DNA of 64,000 bases from CAJJBL01 sp964519035 (GCA_964519035.1 CAZFKZ010000001.1:1-64000); one strand, 5' to 3'. Positions 18,546-28,439 are shown, counted from the stretch's first letter. Notes: generated by a model not told the origin, from the letters alone. A program made the numbers and translations.

Positions 18546-19232
18546 ATGACGCTACATCATTTAGCTATAATTATGGACGGTAATAGACGTTGGGCTTCAG
18601 AAAACAATCTTTCCACAAATGACGGACATCGTGAAGGAGCTAATAATTTATGGGATATAATAAAAAAAAGTTCAGAATTAAATATTAAATACTTAACTGT
18701 TTTTGGATTCTCTACAGAAAATTGGAAAAGGTCTAAAATTGAAATAACTTTTTTATTGTCTTTGTTAGATGATTTTCTTGAAGATGCAAAATCTAAAATT
18801 AAAAATTATGATTTTAATATTAGATTTATTGGAGATCTTTCAGTCTATGATAAAAAAATTCAAGATAAGATGTTTGAGATTGAAGATGTAACTAAACATA
18901 ATGAAGGCTCTATTATAACCATAGCTCTAAACTATGGAGGAAGATATGATATACTTAATACACTGAATAATTTTATAAACACAAAAAAAGAAAATCAGTC
19001 TTTGGCTTTAAATGAGATGAATTTTAAGAGTTTTTCTCTAAATAAAGATATACCTGATCCAGATATGTTAATAAGAACTGGAGGTGAAAAAAGATTATCA
19101 AATTTTCTTCTCTGGGATTTAGCATATACTGAATTATTTTTTGTTACCCATATGTGGCCAGAGTTTACTGGTCTCTTGTTAGAAAAATATGTATCAGATT
19201 TTTTTAAGAGAAAAAGAAAGTATGGGGCATAA
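18546..19232 (+). CDS. uppS: Isoprenyl (undecaprenyl) diphosphate synthase
   Basis: cis-Prenyltransferase making undecaprenyl diphosphate, the lipid carrier for peptidoglycan and LPS. It is 228 aa. The catalytic loop is LAIIMDGNRRWA near the N-terminus, followed by H-R-E-G, and FGFSTENWKR is the second motif. The C-terminal region reads DPDMLIRTGGEKRLSNFLLWDLAYTE. It sits between frr and cdsA, and its product uses isoprenoid precursors from the dxr pathway encoded downstream. Confidence 0.96.
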   Translation: MTLHHLAIIMDGNRRWASENNLSTNDGHREGANNLWDIIKKSSELNIKYLTVFGFSTENWKRSKIEITFLLSLLDDFLEDAKSKIKNYDFNIRFIGDLSVYDKKIQDKMFEIEDVTKHNEGSIITIALNYGGRYDILNTLNNFINTKKENQSLALNEMNFKSFSLNKDIPDPDMLIRTGGEKRLSNFLLWDLAYTELFFVTHMWPEFTGLLLEKYVSDFFKRKRKYGA

Positions 19233-19294
19233 AAATTAGTTTTTATTTAAAAATAAAAAAATTTCTATCTTTAAAAAGTTTAAAAGAGCGTCTT

Positions 19295-20068
19295 TTGACA
19301 ACCATTATTTTATTGTCAATATTACTTTTTCTTTTTTGGTCTGGTCCTTTTATAATTTCAATCTTTCTTATTTTGTTATTTGGTGGATTACTATATGAGT
19401 TAAAAAAAAATTACCTACATGAATTATCTCTTAGACATATAATTATAATTTTTATTTTTCCTCTTTTATTATTAATCTTCTTTATATTGGAGAAAGAAAA
19501 TATTAATTTACAATTTTTTTCTTTTAGTAATTTGAAATTATTTTTAAGTACTTCTTTATTATTAAGCTTGATTTTCTTTTATAGTAAGAAAAATATATAT
19601 TATTTTATTATTTCTTTTTTGCTTGTATGTTCTTTTTTTTCTTTGATACAGATTTTACTAAGCAATAATGGTCTATATATTTTCTTTTATGTGGTTATTC
19701 TAGTAACTTCGATGGATATTTTTGCTTATCTTGGAGGAAATTTATTTGGTAAAATTAAAATTGCACCGGCTATTAGTAATGGCAAAACTATTGAAGGAAC
19801 AATTTTTGGTTTATTTTTTACGATTTTAATATCATGCTTTTTAAAAAACATTCTCTTATTTGATATTTGGTATGCTTGTGTTTTTGGTTTTATTATAGGT
19901 ATTCTAGCTTTTTTGGGTGATCTTCTTGAATCAAGTTTTAAAAGAAAAATTGGAATAAAAGACAGTGGTACTTTATTTCCTGGTCATGGTGGTCTTTTAG
20001 ATAGATTTGATGGATATATCTTAGTTTTTCCTTTTCTGATGATTTATTTTAATTATATTGTGTCATGA
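19295..20068 (+). CDS. cdsA: Phosphatidate cytidylyltransferase
   Basis: Makes CDP-diacylglycerol from phosphatidate and CTP for phospholipid synthesis. It is 257 aa with about seven membrane helices. The signature is near the C-terminus (GDLLESSFKRKIGIKDSGTLFPGHGGLLDRFDG). The only standard start is the TTG at 19295, but the frame stays open upstream to 19208 and encodes SLKSLKERLL, matching the L-K-x-R-L helix that opens CdsA proteins. The true start may therefore be a rare codon such as ATT at 19235 or ATA at 19229. The end overlaps the upstream extension of the dxr frame, and the dxr ribosome binding site lies at the cdsA stop. Confidence 0.92.
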   Translation: MTTIILLSILLFLFWSGPFIISIFLILLFGGLLYELKKNYLHELSLRHIIIIFIFPLLLLIFFILEKENINLQFFSFSNLKLFLSTSLLLSLIFFYSKKNIYYFIISFLLVCSFFSLIQILLSNNGLYIFFYVVILVTSMDIFAYLGGNLFGKIKIAPAISNGKTIEGTIFGLFFTILISCFLKNILLFDIWYACVFGFIIGILAFLGDLLESSFKRKIGIKDSGTLFPGHGGLLDRFDGYILVFPFLMIYFNYIVS

Positions 20069-20081
20069 AGGAAATTTTTTA

Positions 20082-21239
20082 ATGTTGAATCAAGAAAAAA
20101 TTAAAAATATAATTATTCTTGGTGTTACTGGGTCAATAGGGCTTTCAGCCTTAAGACTTTTAAGAAAAAACAATAGAATTTTTAATCTTATTGGAGTGTC
20201 AGCTCACAATAATGCCAAGTTGTTGAGTGAAATAGTTAATGAATTTAATGTATCTAATGTTGTTTTATCAAATAAAAAAAACGTTGATCAATACTTTGGA
20301 AAATTTGATTTAAATTCTGGTGAAACTGAACTAATCAATCTAGCAAGTATTAAGTGTGACATGGTTATTTCTGGAATATCTGGTCTAGCTGGGTTACATT
20401 CTGCTTATGCAGCAATAAGCTCTGGAAATGATTTAGCTATAGCTAATAAAGAAACACTTGTGTCTGCTGGTAAATTATTTATGGAAAAAGCAAGAGAGAC
20501 TGGTGTTAAAATTCTACCAGTAGATTCTGAACATAGTGCTATTTTTCAATGTATAGACCAAAAAAATATTAAAAATTTAGATCACATAACACTTACTGCT
20601 TCTGGTGGGCCTTTTTTAAATACACCAATAAATGAATTGGAATATGTAACATCTGATGATGCTATTAAGCATCCAGTTTGGGACATGGGAAAAAAAATAT
20701 CTATTGATAGTGCCACTATGATCAATAAAGCTTTAGAGATAATTGAAGCTTCTGTTTTATTTGATCTTAATAAAGAAAAAATTGAGGTTGTAATTCACCC
20801 ACAATCTATTATTCATGGTCTTGTGCACTATAAAGATGGGTCCATAATTGCTAATTTAGCTTATCCAGATATGATAACTCCATTAAGTGTTGCACTCGCG
20901 TGGCCAAACAGACTAGATCTTAAATTAAAAAAATTGTCTTTAATAGAAATTCATAATTTATCTTTCATTAAACCTGACTTTAATAAATTTCCCAGTTTAC
21001 AATTAGGTTGGGATTGTTTAGATAATCCAAATTGTTCAGCAATTGTGCTTAATGCAGCAAATGAAATTGTAGTTGATAATTTTTTAAAAAATAAAATCAA
21101 ATTCACTGATATTTTTTATATCATCTCTGAAATGCTAAATATTTACAATCCATCTAAGCCAAATAATATTGGTGATGTAATTGAAATAGACAAACTTACT
21201 AGAATAAAAACTATAGAGTTTATTAAAAGGAAATTATAA
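20082..21239 (+). CDS. dxr: 1-deoxy-D-xylulose-5-phosphate reductoisomerase
   Basis: First committed enzyme of the methylerythritol phosphate isoprenoid route; converts DXP to MEP with NADPH. It is 385 aa from the ATG at 20082, chosen because AAGGAAA lies 8 bp upstream and the NADPH-binding motif IIILGVTGSIG follows at once; the longer frame from a TTG at 20058 overlaps cdsA. Metal and substrate motifs are LPVDSEHSAIFQC and TASGGPFL, with HPVWDMGKKISIDSATMINKALE. The stop touches the rseP start. Confidence 0.96.
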   Translation: MLNQEKIKNIIILGVTGSIGLSALRLLRKNNRIFNLIGVSAHNNAKLLSEIVNEFNVSNVVLSNKKNVDQYFGKFDLNSGETELINLASIKCDMVISGISGLAGLHSAYAAISSGNDLAIANKETLVSAGKLFMEKARETGVKILPVDSEHSAIFQCIDQKNIKNLDHITLTASGGPFLNTPINELEYVTSDDAIKHPVWDMGKKISIDSATMINKALEIIEASVLFDLNKEKIEVVIHPQSIIHGLVHYKDGSIIANLAYPDMITPLSVALAWPNRLDLKLKKLSLIEIHNLSFIKPDFNKFPSLQLGWDCLDNPNCSAIVLNAANEIVVDNFLKNKIKFTDIFYIISEMLNIYNPSKPNNIGDVIEIDKLTRIKTIEFIKRKL

Positions 21240-22313
21240 ATGTTAGAGACTAGTTTTTTCTACACAATTTTAGCTTTTGTTGTAGTCCTTGCGCCATTAA
21301 TTTTTTTTCATGAATTAGGGCATTATCTTATGGCTATTAAATCTGGAGTAAAAGTTGAAGCTTTTTCTATTGGTTTTGGACCTGAAATATTTGGATTTAA
21401 TGATAAAAGGGGAACTAGATGGAAGTTTTCACTGTTACCACTTGGTGGCTATGTTAAAATGAAAGGTGAACTTTTAAAAAAAGAAGTTTCTAAAGATAAC
21501 TCCTCTAATTTGAATTCAAATTCTTTTTCAGAAGCAAGTCTAAAAGCGCGGATATTAATTATATTGTCTGGTCCTTTAGCAAATCTTTTGCTTGGATTTT
21601 TAATAATTACTAGTGTTTTCATGTTGAATGGGAAGTATATAATTCCAGCATCTGTTAATTCAGTTATAGATAACCAACCAGCTAAAAATGCAGGTCTTCA
21701 ATCTGGTGATTTGATAAGTAAAATTGATAATTTAATAGTTAAAAATTTTAACGATATTAGATCTATTGTTGAAAACAATCCAGAAAATAACTTAAAATTT
21801 GAAATTTTGAGGAATAATTTAATTATAACTATTAATGTAAAGCCTACAAAATTTTATAATGAATATTTAAAAAAAAATATTGGACGAATTGGTATTACCG
21901 CATACCCTGGAGTTTTAACTAAATTACCCTTTGATGAAGCTTTTCAATTAGGTATGAATGAATATTATAATATGACTTTGTCCTGGTTTAAAGGTTTTAA
22001 AGCTCTGTTATCAGGTAAAGTAAATAAAGAAGACATAGTTGGTCCAATCGGCATAGCTAAAATTTCTAGTTCTGTTTTAGAGAGGGGAATTTTTGATGTT
22101 TTAATTTTAATGGCTATTATGTCTATAAATTTAGGTTTAATAAATTTATTACCTATACCAGTATTAGATGGTGGACATTTGTGCTTCTATATCTATGAGG
22201 GCTTGGTTGGTAAACCAATTCCTCATAAGATCCAGAGTTTCTTCTTGCAATTTGGATTTATTTTTTTGATGTCGCTAATGTTACTTGTCACAGCTTTTGA
22301 TTTAGGATTATAA
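21240..22313 (+). CDS. rseP: RIP metalloprotease RseP (site-2 protease)
   Basis: Membrane-embedded zinc protease that cuts transmembrane segments in the envelope-stress response and clears signal peptides. It is 357 aa. The zinc motif HELGH is at residues 24-28, a PDZ domain covers about 120-200, and the second active-site motif is NLLPIPVLDGGHL near the C-terminus. The ATG directly follows the dxr stop. It is grouped with bamA and skp, as in many proteobacteria. Confidence 0.96.
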   Translation: MLETSFFYTILAFVVVLAPLIFFHELGHYLMAIKSGVKVEAFSIGFGPEIFGFNDKRGTRWKFSLLPLGGYVKMKGELLKKEVSKDNSSNLNSNSFSEASLKARILIILSGPLANLLLGFLIITSVFMLNGKYIIPASVNSVIDNQPAKNAGLQSGDLISKIDNLIVKNFNDIRSIVENNPENNLKFEILRNNLIITINVKPTKFYNEYLKKNIGRIGITAYPGVLTKLPFDEAFQLGMNEYYNMTLSWFKGFKALLSGKVNKEDIVGPIGIAKISSSVLERGIFDVLILMAIMSINLGLINLLPIPVLDGGHLCFYIYEGLVGKPIPHKIQSFFLQFGFIFLMSLMLLVTAFDLGL

Positions 22314-22361
22314 TAGATTAAATTAAATAACTTTTTCCTTTAAAGGTAGTTCAACATAACC

Positions 22362-24638
22362 ATGTTTTATTTTAAATTAAAATCTAATTTTTTGACAATG
22401 ACTATTTTTATTCTAACTTTATTTTTTATTTCATTTGAAGCATATGCAAAAGATTTTGTTATAGATAAAATTGTAATCAATGGGGAAAAGCGTATATCTG
22501 AATCTTTGATATTAAAATATGTTCCTAAACTCAAAAATAAATTAATTAATGATAATATTTTAAATAATATAACCAAAAATTTATATAGAACTGGTTATTT
22601 TTCAGACATAACAATAAAAATTGATAAAACAATTTTAAAAATCACGGTTGAAGAATTTCCAATTGTCAATGAAGTTTTGTTTTCTGGAAATGATCTTCTT
22701 GATGAAGAAATATTAGTAGCAATAACAAATATTAAAATAAGGGATGTTTTTAATAAAATTAATATAAATAATGCTATTGAAAATATTCAAAATGAGTACC
22801 AAAAAATTGGTCGTTATCTATCTGTTATTAAAGTTAAAAAAATTAATCTGCCAGAAGGTAGAGTTAACTTAATTTTTGAAATAGAAGAAGGTTCTTTATT
22901 AGTTGTAAAAAATATAAATTTTACAGGTAATAAAATTTTCTCTGATAATGATTTAAGGTTTGTGGTTAGTACAAAAGAAGATGCTTGGTATAAATTATTT
23001 GCTTCTAATAAATTTGTGCCCAGTCGTTTAGAGTTTGATAAAGAAAAATTATATCAATTTTATAAACAGAGGGGATTTATTAATTTTAAAGTTAAGTTGG
23101 CTAGAGGAGATCTTTTGCCTGATTTTTCTGGTTTTAATATTAATTTTATTGTCGAAGAAGGTTCAAGGTTTAAAATTAATGATATAAATATTAAATCTGA
23201 ATTTAAAGATAAATCTAGCACAGAATTATTAAAAAAAATTCCAATTAAGACTGGAGATTATTTTGATAGTAGAGCCTTAAATGAAAGTACTATTATAATA
23301 AACGAGCATTTTGCTGAATTAGGTTATAGCTTTGTAAAAATAATTCCACAATTGAGACAAAATAAAGACTTAGTCGATATAATTTTAATTGTGGATGAAG
23401 GTAATAAAAATTATATTAATAAAATATCTATTTTGGGAAACACTAGGACAATAGATTCAGTGATAAGAAGAGAAATTCTTATACTAGAAGGTGATCCATT
23501 TAACAATACTAAATTAAAAGAATCAATTAATGCTCTAAAAAGACTTGGATTTTTTAATTCCGTTACATACAAAATAGATAGAGGTATAGTAGATAATTCA
23601 GTTGACATTACTATAAATGTAGAAGAAATGAATACTGGCTCTGTAAGTTTTGGTGTTGGTTATTCATCATTGAATAGTACTAGCATGACGTTTGGTTTAA
23701 ATGAAAAAAACTTTTTAGGTGAAGGTACAAAAGCTAGATTTGAAGCAACTCTTTCAGATAAAAAATCAACTTATAATGTTGATATAACAGAACCATATTT
23801 TTTAGATAAACCTATTTCTTTTTCTACTAATTTTTATAATCAAGAGAGTGAAAATAATAAAGGTGATATTAAAAGTGATGAATTTGGGCTTGGTTTAGGC
23901 TTAGGTATTAAAGAAAAATTAATATTTCATTCTCTTGGTTATTCTTATGCTCAAAGTAGTTCTACAACTTCTACTACTTCAACAGCAACATCTGTTACCG
24001 GTGAAGAAGGAATAAATATCATTACATCTTCAATCAAATATTCAATATTTAAAGATACAAGAGATAATTACTTTAATCCTTCAAGTGGTTATAAATGGTC
24101 ATTAATAAATACACTAGCAGGAATTGGAGGAGATACTAGATTTGTTAAATCTATAGCAAAATATCAAGTGTACTATCCTATTAATTATAATGATTATACT
24201 CTTGCCTTTAAAACAGGTTTAGGTTTAGTTAATTCCTTAGATGATAAAATAACTCGATCAAATAGGTTTAATTTGGGAGGTCGAGTTATTAGAGGTTTTG
24301 ATAACGGAGGAATAGGCCCACGTGATATTGGAAATAAGCAAGCTGTGGGAGGGAATAATTTTTATAATATCTCAACTGAGTTAAGATCTGATAAATTTAT
24401 GCCAGATGATACCGGCATTGAATGGATTTTGTTTTCTGATATTGCTTCATTATGGGGAACTGACTATGAAACAGGAGTTGAAGGTTTTGACGATATAGAG
24501 CCTAGAATAACATCTGGGTTTGGTTTATTAATGAATACTGCTGTAGGCCCTCTTCAATTTCTTTGGGGTTTTCCTATGCAAAGCAAGTCTTATGACGTAG
24601 AAGAAAATTTCCAATTTTCTATTGGAACAAATTTTTAA
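22362..24638 (+). CDS. bamA: Outer membrane protein assembly factor BamA
   Basis: Central subunit of the BAM machine that folds beta-barrel proteins into the outer membrane. It is 758 aa. A signal peptide ends near residue 29 (SFEAYA before KDFV), five POTRA repeats cover about 30-430, and a 16-strand barrel follows. The insertion-loop motif appears as GGRVIRGFDNGGIGPRD. The chain ends in Phe (SIGTNF), the usual outer-membrane signal. A Ser/Thr-rich stretch (TTSTTSTATS) near residue 540 sits in an extracellular loop. Confidence 0.96.
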   Translation: MFYFKLKSNFLTMTIFILTLFFISFEAYAKDFVIDKIVINGEKRISESLILKYVPKLKNKLINDNILNNITKNLYRTGYFSDITIKIDKTILKITVEEFPIVNEVLFSGNDLLDEEILVAITNIKIRDVFNKININNAIENIQNEYQKIGRYLSVIKVKKINLPEGRVNLIFEIEEGSLLVVKNINFTGNKIFSDNDLRFVVSTKEDAWYKLFASNKFVPSRLEFDKEKLYQFYKQRGFINFKVKLARGDLLPDFSGFNINFIVEEGSRFKINDINIKSEFKDKSSTELLKKIPIKTGDYFDSRALNESTIIINEHFAELGYSFVKIIPQLRQNKDLVDIILIVDEGNKNYINKISILGNTRTIDSVIRREILILEGDPFNNTKLKESINALKRLGFFNSVTYKIDRGIVDNSVDITINVEEMNTGSVSFGVGYSSLNSTSMTFGLNEKNFLGEGTKARFEATLSDKKSTYNVDITEPYFLDKPISFSTNFYNQESENNKGDIKSDEFGLGLGLGIKEKLIFHSLGYSYAQSSSTTSTTSTATSVTGEEGINIITSSIKYSIFKDTRDNYFNPSSGYKWSLINTLAGIGGDTRFVKSIAKYQVYYPINYNDYTLAFKTGLGLVNSLDDKITRSNRFNLGGRVIRGFDNGGIGPRDIGNKQAVGGNNFYNISTELRSDKFMPDDTGIEWILFSDIASLWGTDYETGVEGFDDIEPRITSGFGLLMNTAVGPLQFLWGFPMQSKSYDVEENFQFSIGTNF

Positions 24639-24678
24639 TAATTTTTATGTGTTTTGTTAAATATGGTTTGAGTCTTTA

Positions 24679-25278
24679 ATGTTATTAGTAAATATGTTTA
24701 TGGTTTCAAATTTAATTATTAATAATAATTTTATTAATAATACATTAATATCTAGCTCATTAAAAAATATTGCTATTTTTCGTTTGTCTCAAAATGTTGA
24801 AAAAAGTAATATTGGAATAATTGACTTTAGGAAGATTTTAAGAGATTCTAATGCTATGAAAAATTTAGGGAAAATATTTGTTGAAGCTGAAAAAAAAATA
24901 AATTATGAACTTAATCTGAAACAAATCGAACTTAAGAAAAAAGAAAAATTAATTATAAAAAACAAAAATAAATTTACAAAATCTGTTTATCAATCAAAAC
25001 TTAAATTATTTAAGGAAGATGTATTTAAGGTTCAAAACTATGATAAAAAACAGAGAGCTGGTTTAAATAAATCATTTCAAATTATTCAAAAACAATTAAA
25101 AGATTTACTTGCAAAAATCATTAAAGATATATCGATAAAAAAAAATATGAATATAGTAATACTTAAAGAAAATATTTTTATAATTAATGATAAAAGCATT
25201 GATTTTACTTCAGAGGCACTAGATTTTTTTAATAAGAAAACTAAAGATATCTCTATAGAGATAGTTATACCTAAATAA
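24679..25278 (+). CDS. skp: OmpH/Skp family periplasmic chaperone
   Basis: Holds unfolded outer-membrane proteins in the periplasm for BamA. It is 199 aa. The core starts at NIGIIDFRKILRDSNAMKNLG and continues as a long Lys-rich coiled arm (about 75-150), closing with the MNIVILKENIFIINDKSIDFT segment typical of the family. The N-terminus (MLLVNMFMVSNL, then Asn-rich) is hydrophobic but makes a poor signal peptide, so the start or export route is uncertain. Position between bamA and lpxD supports the call. Confidence 0.88.
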   Translation: MLLVNMFMVSNLIINNNFINNTLISSSLKNIAIFRLSQNVEKSNIGIIDFRKILRDSNAMKNLGKIFVEAEKKINYELNLKQIELKKKEKLIIKNKNKFTKSVYQSKLKLFKEDVFKVQNYDKKQRAGLNKSFQIIQKQLKDLLAKIIKDISIKKNMNIVILKENIFIINDKSIDFTSEALDFFNKKTKDISIEIVIPK

Positions 25279-25295
25279 TTTTTAAAATAGGAAAA

Positions 25296-26351
25296 ATGTT
25301 AATGCATAAGCATTTTTTTAAGTTTGATAACTTAGTTACTATCAAAGATATATTAAATATTTTAGAAATATCAGATTCCATTTTTTTATTAAATAACATT
25401 AAAAAGGATATTACAACTCTAGAAATTCATGTTTATGATATAGTTTCTTACAAAAACTTATCAATTAATAAATTATCATATTTGTCTGATAAAAAAAAAA
25501 TAGATAATAATATAAAAAATGGAATAATTATTACTGAACAAAAAAATATTTGTTTGATGAATTCTGATATAATTATAATTCCTCATCCTATGCCAAAGCT
25601 TGCTTTTCATAAAATATTAAATTTTTACTTTGATCAATATTTTTTAAAATCTAAAATTTATTCTAAACATTCATCTGCTATAATTGACTCTAAAGCAATA
25701 ATTGGAAAAAATGTAAATATTGGTCCTTTTACAATTATAGAAGAAGGTGCCATTATTGAAGACAATTCATATATCTCTGAACGTGTTACAATTTCTAAAA
25801 ATTGTAAAATAGGACAAGGTTCTTTTGTTGGCGCTGGAACATTTATTGAGAATTCTATTATTGGTGATAATGTAAGAATATCTTCTAATTCAGTCATAGG
25901 AAAAAATGGTTTTGGTTTTATTCCTAATAAAATTAATACATCAATCACTCCACATTTAGGTGCTGTTATTATTGGTAACAATACTAATATTGGATCGTGT
26001 TGTACTATTGATAGAGGTTTATTAGATAATACTACTATTGGTAATTTTGTAATGATTGATAACCAAGTCCATATAGGTCATAATTGTTTAATAGAAGATT
26101 TTTGTATATTAGCAGGTAAAGTTGGTACTTCTGGTTCAGTTTCTCTTGGACAACATGTAATAGTAGGAGGTGGAGTAAACTTTAGTGATAATATTACTAT
26201 TGGAGAAAATTCTTTAATTGCTGGTGCCTCTAATGTGTTTAATAGTTTTCCTGAAAATAGTAAAATTGGTGGAAGTCCTGCACAAGATTTAATGGAATGG
26301 AAAAAATTAATTGTATCTCAAAGACTTAATCTTAAAAAAAGAAAGAAATAG
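25296..26351 (+). CDS. lpxD: UDP-3-O-(3-hydroxyacyl)glucosamine N-acyltransferase
   Basis: Third step of lipid A synthesis: adds the N-linked hydroxyacyl chain. It is 351 aa. An N-terminal uridine-binding domain (~1-110) is followed by a left-handed beta helix of I-G-x-x-x hexapeptides. The catalytic His is in DNQVHIGHNC. Two in-frame ATGs lie 6 bp apart; the second (25302) is better spaced from AGGA at 25289-25292, so the protein may be two residues shorter. It begins the lpxD-fabZ-lpxA-lpxI-lpxB run. Confidence 0.96.
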   Translation: MLMHKHFFKFDNLVTIKDILNILEISDSIFLLNNIKKDITTLEIHVYDIVSYKNLSINKLSYLSDKKKIDNNIKNGIIITEQKNICLMNSDIIIIPHPMPKLAFHKILNFYFDQYFLKSKIYSKHSSAIIDSKAIIGKNVNIGPFTIIEEGAIIEDNSYISERVTISKNCKIGQGSFVGAGTFIENSIIGDNVRISSNSVIGKNGFGFIPNKINTSITPHLGAVIIGNNTNIGSCCTIDRGLLDNTTIGNFVMIDNQVHIGHNCLIEDFCILAGKVGTSGSVSLGQHVIVGGGVNFSDNITIGENSLIAGASNVFNSFPENSKIGGSPAQDLMEWKKLIVSQRLNLKKRKK

Positions 26352-26356
26352 TAAAT

Positions 26357-26836
26357 ATGATAATTAAAGATGAAAATGAAAACATTAAAATTCTTTCATA
26401 CAAGGAAATAGTTGAACTTATTCCTCATAGATACCCATTTTTATTAATAGATAAAGTTACTAATATAATAATAGATAATTCAGCAAAAGGTATAAAATTT
26501 GTTACTATTAACGAACCTTTTTTCCAAGGACATTTCCCTAATCATCCAGTAATGCCGGGTGTTTTTATTTTAGAAGCTATGGCCCAAACTGCTGCATGCT
26601 TAGTGTCATTTGCTGATATTACTTTAGCAAAAGATAATTTAGTTTTTTTTACTGGCGTTGAAAAAGCAAAATTTAGAAAACCTGTTTTGCCTGGTTGTAC
26701 ATTAGAATTAAATATTAACATTTTAGCTAATAAAAAATCTTTATATAAATTTAGTGCGGATGCTTGTGTAGATGATGTGACGGTTGCAACATCTGAATTT
26801 TCTGCAATGTTAGTCAATCAGGATAAAGCATCATGA
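26357..26836 (+). CDS. fabZ: 3-hydroxyacyl-ACP dehydratase FabZ
   Basis: Dehydrates 3-hydroxyacyl-ACP in fatty acid elongation and competes with LpxA/LpxD for the same acyl pool. It is 159 aa with a hotdog fold. The active-site motif is GHFPNHPVMPGVFILEAMAQ, with the catalytic His and Glu. IPHRYPFLLIDKV precedes it. It starts 5 bp after lpxD and overlaps lpxA by 4 bp (ATGA), indicating tight translational coupling. Confidence 0.97.
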   Translation: MIIKDENENIKILSYKEIVELIPHRYPFLLIDKVTNIIIDNSAKGIKFVTINEPFFQGHFPNHPVMPGVFILEAMAQTAACLVSFADITLAKDNLVFFTGVEKAKFRKPVLPGCTLELNINILANKKSLYKFSADACVDDVTVATSEFSAMLVNQDKAS

Positions 26837-27630
26837 ATATGATTGAAAAATCTTCTATTATTCATACTAATTCTAATATAGGAGAAAATGTTAGTGTTGG
26901 ACATTTTTCAGTAGTTGGTCCTAATGTTAAAATAGGAAAAAACTGTATAATACATTCACATGTAGTTATAGATGGTGATACTACTATTGGTTCAGGAAAC
27001 ATTATTTACCCTTTTAGTGTAATCGGTTCTAAACCGCAACATTTGAAATATGATGGTGAAAAATCAAAATTAATAATTGGTGACAATAATATTATAAGAG
27101 AACACGTTACTATGCATCCAGGTACAGAAATAGGGATTAAGAAAACTGTAGTTGGTAACAATGGGTTTTTTATGGTTGGATCACATGTAGCTCATGACTG
27201 TATAGTAGGTAATAACGTTGTTTTTGTGAATAATGCAGTAATTGGCGGCCATGTTGAAATATCTGATTTTGTATATCTTGGAGGTCATAGTGCTGTTCAT
27301 CAATTTTGTAGAATTGGAAAACATGCCATTATTGGAGCTGGTACTACTATAGATGGAGATGTTATCCCTTTTACATCTGTTGTAGGTAGCAGGGGCACTT
27401 TAAGTGGATTAAATTTAGTTGGTTTAAAAAGAAGATCATTTTCGAAAGAACAAATTAAGACTTTAAGGAATGCTTACAGACTATTATTTGCTCCAGAAGG
27501 TACTTTTGTAGAAAGATTATCTGAAGTTAAGGACTTATATAGAGATAATGATCTTATAAATGAAATTCTACTATTCTTAGAGCATGATTCTAATCGTTCT
27601 TTAGTACAACCTAGGATGGATAGGTTCTGA
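26833..27630 (+). CDS. lpxA: UDP-N-acetylglucosamine acyltransferase
   Basis: First lipid A step: transfers 3-hydroxyacyl from ACP to UDP-GlcNAc. It is 265 aa. A beta helix of hexapeptides covers the first ~190 residues, with the catalytic His in MVGSHVAHDC, followed by a C-terminal helical domain (KEQIKTLRNAYRLLF). Overlaps of 4 bp with fabZ and 1 bp with lpxI (TGATG) place it in a tightly coupled operon. Confidence 0.97.
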   Translation: MNMIEKSSIIHTNSNIGENVSVGHFSVVGPNVKIGKNCIIHSHVVIDGDTTIGSGNIIYPFSVIGSKPQHLKYDGEKSKLIIGDNNIIREHVTMHPGTEIGIKKTVVGNNGFFMVGSHVAHDCIVGNNVVFVNNAVIGGHVEISDFVYLGGHSAVHQFCRIGKHAIIGAGTTIDGDVIPFTSVVGSRGTLSGLNLVGLKRRSFSKEQIKTLRNAYRLLFAPEGTFVERLSEVKDLYRDNDLINEILLFLEHDSNRSLVQPRMDRF

Positions 27631-28439
27631 TGCAATTAGGGATTATTGCAGGATCTGGTGAATTACCTATATTGATATCTAAACAAAATAAAGATGCTTT
27701 TGTACTCTGCATAGATAATCATGCTTTGACTAGTTCATTCAAAAATAAATCTAAAAGTGTTTCTCTCTTAGAGCCTGATTTATGGATTGAGATATTAAAT
27801 AAGGAGGCTGTTACTCATTTAATAATGGCAGGAAAAATCCATAGACCTAAAATCTTAAAGAAAGATTTAAGTAAAAATGCTCAATTACTTTTAAATGAAA
27901 TTGTATCTGTCGGTGATAACGAAGCTATCAACATTATAGAAAATTTTTTTTTAAAACACAATTTTAGTATATTACCTGTATCTTCACTTTTAAAAAAATG
28001 TTTTTTACCAAAGGGTTTCTTAATAGAAACAGATAGCTCCTTAAAATTAAAAAAATATATAATTAAAAGTACTGAATTTGGAGTAAAGCTACTAAACGGC
28101 CTATCATCATTTGATGTTGGTCAATCAATAGCTCTATCTTCAGAATATGTACATGCAATTGAAGGGCCTGAAGGAACTGATGCTATGATAGAAAGAGCAG
28201 GTAAGCTAAGTCTTGAACACTCTAGAACAGATAATTTTGGACCTGTATTAATAAAAATTCCTAAGTTAAAACAAAATAAAAATATTGACTTACCTGTGAT
28301 TGGTATAAATACAATAAAAAAATGTTTACAGTTTAATTTTAGTTCTATTGTTGTCTCATCACAAGGTACTATAATTTTAGATTATGACTCGTTTATTAAG
28401 TTTACAAAGAAAAATAAATTTTCGATTTTTTCAATTTGA
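27630..28439 (+). CDS. lpxI: UDP-2,3-diacylglucosamine pyrophosphatase LpxI
   Basis: Hydrolyses UDP-2,3-diacylglucosamine to lipid X. This is the LpxI (DUF1009) form used by alphaproteobacteria instead of LpxH. It is 269 aa. It starts with LGIIAGSGELPILI; the catalytic region has DVGQSIALSSEYVHAIEGPEGTDAMIERAG. The ATG overlaps the lpxA stop by one base. The position between lpxA and lpxB matches the alphaproteobacterial arrangement. Confidence 0.95.
   Translation: MQLGIIAGSGELPILISKQNKDAFVLCIDNHALTSSFKNKSKSVSLLEPDLWIEILNKEAVTHLIMAGKIHRPKILKKDLSKNAQLLLNEIVSVGDNEAINIIENFFLKHNFSILPVSSLLKKCFLPKGFLIETDSSLKLKKYIIKSTEFGVKLLNGLSSFDVGQSIALSSEYVHAIEGPEGTDAMIERAGKLSLEHSRTDNFGPVLIKIPKLKQNKNIDLPVIGINTIKKCLQFNFSSIVVSSQGTIILDYDSFIKFTKKNKFSIFSI

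Noticed and set aside
25658..25981. 107-codon minus-strand frame inside lpxD
   Set aside because: It is a by-product of the hexapeptide repeat codons read antisense.
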